A DNA stretch of 64,000 nt from Chamaea fasciata. Its lineage: Eukaryota; Chordata; Aves; Passeriformes; Sylviidae. The position numbers and the translations under genes are program-made. Each line of letters opens with the position of its first letter. The stretch's first letter is position 1. The DNA is taken from assembly GCA_029207755.1 (NCBI GenBank), contig JARCOQ010000085.1, positions 1-64,000 on the forward strand, read 5' to 3'. Positions 63,570-64,000 of this stretch are shown here, piece after piece. The notes under the pieces are model-generated. The model was not told the origin of the DNA, made no database searches, and worked only from the letters and a program-made list of their open reading frames with translations.

Positions 63570-64000
63570 GGCGCCCCAATGGACACCCTGGACACCCCCA
63601 GGGACACCTAGGGGACAGCCAAAGCACCCCAGGGACACCCAGGCACCCCCAGGGCACCCCAGGGACACGCAGGGAACCCCCAGGGCCACGTAGGGGACAG
63701 CCAGGGCACCCCCAAAGACAGCCAGGGCACCCCCAGGGCCCCCAGGGACACCCAGGGCACCCCAGGGGCACGGAGGGGACAGCCTGGGCACCCCCAGGGA
63801 CACCTAGGGGACAGCCAGGGCACCCCCAGGGACAGGCAGGGCCCCCCCAGGGCACCCCACGGACAGCCCGGGCACCCCAGGGACACCTAGGGCACAGCCA
63901 GGGAACGCTAGGGACAGCCAGGGCACCCCCAGGGACACCAAGGAGACAGGCAGGGCACCCCAAGGGACACCTAGGGGACAGCAAGGGCACCCCCAGGGAC

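Larger units (their letters stand above)
40775..64000. repeat. Minisatellite array, segment 6 (runs off the right end)
   Basis: 23.2 kb of array without an embedded block. Local modules are module C at 41917-42210; an 84-bp tandem pair near 44551 and 44635; a 460-bp pair at 45447 and 45907; the 5.2-kb pair at 47.4 and 52.6 kb; the 1,100-bp pair at 50.5 and 51.6 kb; the 827-bp pair at 56.6 and 57.4 kb; the 347-bp pair at 58.7 and 59.0 kb; and the 103-bp x3 repeat at 63261. The repeat continues to the last base. No gene, RNA or non-repeat island is visible. Confidence 0.97.

Noticed and set aside
1..64000. A collagen-like or mucin-like gene encoded by the repeat.
   Set aside because: There is no Gly-X-Y periodicity or Ser/Thr-rich tandem in a stable frame; the unit length is not a multiple of three, and stops recur in each frame about every third full unit.
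1..64000. CRISPR array.
   Set aside because: There are no unique spacers between conserved repeats; spacers and repeats belong to the same motif family, and the blocks are of vertebrate type.
1..64000. Telomeric repeat or immunoglobulin switch region.
   Set aside because: No TTAGGG/CCCTAA runs are present. The repeat is G-rich on one strand, like switch DNA, but lacks frequent AGCT-type hotspots and any constant-region exon nearby.
1..64000. tRNA, rRNA, small RNA genes or transposable elements.
   Set aside because: No cloverleaf-like arms, rRNA-like conserved stretches, terminal repeats, poly-A tails or reverse-transcriptase-like frames were seen either in the array or in the five blocks.

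Overview
This window contains no gene that can be called with confidence. It is almost entirely one very GC-rich tandem repeat (a minisatellite or megasatellite) that runs off both ends. The basic unit is 32 bp and is itself a trimer of a 10/11-bp motif: AGGGACACCT / AGGGGACAGCC / AGGGCACCCCC. The consensus counted by hand is 12 C, 11 G, 8 A and 1 T (72% GC), with no CpG. Units of 31 and 32 bp (trimers) are mixed with units of about 21 bp (dimers lacking one motif), so the array is irregular at the smallest scale.

Five copies of a 529-531 bp non-satellite block sit inside the array, all in the same orientation: 4291-4820, 14635-15164, 30163-30693, 33268-33797 and 40246-40774. Read on the minus strand, each block looks like a piece of a vertebrate gene. 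It has a CpG-rich edge carrying GCGCCATGG, an intron-like stretch rich in CCCAGT/CCAGT tandems, a 70-nt exon-like segment with good splice sites (reading ...LDELVPVRNVERLKRDLR), and a G-rich intron-like tail. I do not recognise the gene. Two of the five copies have a stop codon in the exon-like segment and one has two missense changes, so at least some copies are decayed.

The organism is most likely a bird, and the locus a GC-rich microchromosome or subtelomeric-type region. The support is the CCCAGT-type short tandems and the GGGGGGATTTGGGGGG-style intron sequence in the blocks, which resemble introns of avian microchromosomes, together with the 72% GC satellite. This is recognition by eye, not a database result.

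Layout: array 1-4290; block 1; array 4821-14634 (local duplications of about 1.26 kb and 5.1 kb); block 2; array 15165-30162 (pairs at 2,395 bp and 409 bp); block 3; short array 30694-33267; block 4; array 33798-40245 (a 1,479-bp local repeat, also related to 15.5-16.6 kb at 21.6 kb distance); block 5; then a block-free array 40775-64000 with pairs at 460, 5,200, 1,100, 827 and 347 bp and a 103-bp x3 repeat near the end. Variant patterns are mosaic between distant places, as expected from unequal crossing-over and gene conversion. Very many open frames cross the array on both strands, but they follow from its composition and should not be read as proteins.
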